Part shown: positions 5,094 through 5,323 of the stretch, piece by piece
Layout: each line of letters begins with the position of its first letter
How positions within the stretch are numbered: the stretch's first letter is position 1
Assembly: GCA_017458805.1 (NCBI GenBank)
Contig: JAFTAC010000656.1
Coordinates: 1-5,323 of the forward strand
Length of the DNA stretch: 5,323 nucleotides
From: Victivallales bacterium
GTDB taxonomy: Bacteria; Verrucomicrobiota; Lentisphaeria; Oligosphaerales; Oligosphaeraceae
Direction: 5' to 3'
Made by a program: the position numbers and the translations under genes
Notes under the pieces: model-generated
Databases searched by the model: none
What the model saw: the letters and a program-made list of their open reading frames with translations, nothing else
Told to the model about the DNA's origin: nothing

Positions 5094-5323
5094 TTACTGC
5101 TTGGTGAAATCGAGGAAGTTGACGTTGGGCATGGCGAGGAAGAGGAGCTTGATGACGTGCCTGCCAGCGGGGAGTTTCACGGTGGCGGTGGCGGTTTTGT
5201 TGATAGCGTGGTTTTTGGCGCCTTCATCTACGATGGTGAAGTCGGCGATTTCCTCCTTGTCGTCCAGGAAGAGGCGGATGCTGCGAGGGTGCTTGTAGGG
5301 GTTGCCATAGTGCAGGGTGGCGG
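5094..5323 (-). CDS. C-terminal end of a probable CBM6-like carbohydrate-binding protein (5' end outside window)
   Basis: An open frame enters at the right edge and ends at TAA 5096-5094, giving the last 75 residues of a larger protein. The segment alternates short beta-strands: IRLFLDD, EEIADFTIV, TATVKLPAGRHVIKLLFL, then NVNFLDFTKQ at the end. The pattern of a strand, a Pro-Ala-Gly turn, HVIKL, then an Asn-rich stretch before L-D-F is typical of the final strands of CBM6-type beta-sandwiches. There the late Asn and aromatic residues often contact sugar. The rest of the protein, probably secreted with a catalytic domain, is not visible. CBM35 or another jelly-roll module cannot be excluded from so short a piece. 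Confidence 0.6.
   Translation of the reverse strand, partial: ATLHYGNPYKHPRSIRLFLDDKEEIADFTIVDEGAKNHAINKTATATVKLPAGRHVIKLLFLAMPNVNFLDFTKQ

Overview
This window reads as a stretch of chromosome from a polysaccharide-degrading bacterium. All five genes lie on the minus strand, so transcription runs from the right edge to the left edge. Gene bodies use many G/C third positions, and the only clearly AT-rich stretch is in front of the gene at the left end. The mix of a modular secreted GH9 glycanase, a pectinase-fold beta-helix protein and a CBM-bearing protein suits a gut or environmental heterotroph. My best guess is the PVC group, for example Lentisphaerota. That assignment is an inference from gene style only; Planctomycetota, Verrucomicrobiota, Fibrobacterota and Bacteroidota remain possible.

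Layout in transcription order (right to left): (1) 5323-5094, the last 75 codons of a protein ending in a beta-sandwich that resembles a CBM6-type carbohydrate-binding module. (2) 5093-4977, a GC-rich 117-base spacer packed with copies of the palindrome GTGCGCAC. It includes a perfect 8-bp stem with a 3-base loop. (3) 4976-4278, a class I glutamine-amidotransferase-fold hydrolase of the gamma-glutamyl-GABA hydrolase (PuuD, peptidase C26) family. (4) 4237-3281, a calcineurin-like metallophosphoesterase with Gln in place of the usual first-motif His. (5) 3278-1989, a right-handed parallel beta-helix protein related to GH28 pectinases, without a signal peptide. (6) 1988-1787, a 202-base regulatory spacer with a G-rich direct repeat, a candidate promoter and a 7-bp-arm palindrome. 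(7) 1786-1, a secreted GH9 glycanase (endoglucanase type) preceded by a good ribosome binding site; it runs off the left edge with its catalytic acid still to come.

Genes 3 to 5 look like one transcription unit. The hydrolase and phosphoesterase are 40 bases apart, and the phosphoesterase stop and beta-helix start are only 2 bases apart. None of the three proteins has an export signal, so this is probably an intracellular set set between genes for carbohydrate-active proteins. The GH9 gene seems to have its own control region. No RNA genes, mobile elements, CRISPR arrays or pseudogenes were seen.

The least explained parts are the intracellular trio (amide hydrolase, DxQ phosphoesterase, cytosolic beta-helix) and the palindrome-rich spacer in front of it. 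I did not find clear evidence of a defence system or other dramatic new system.
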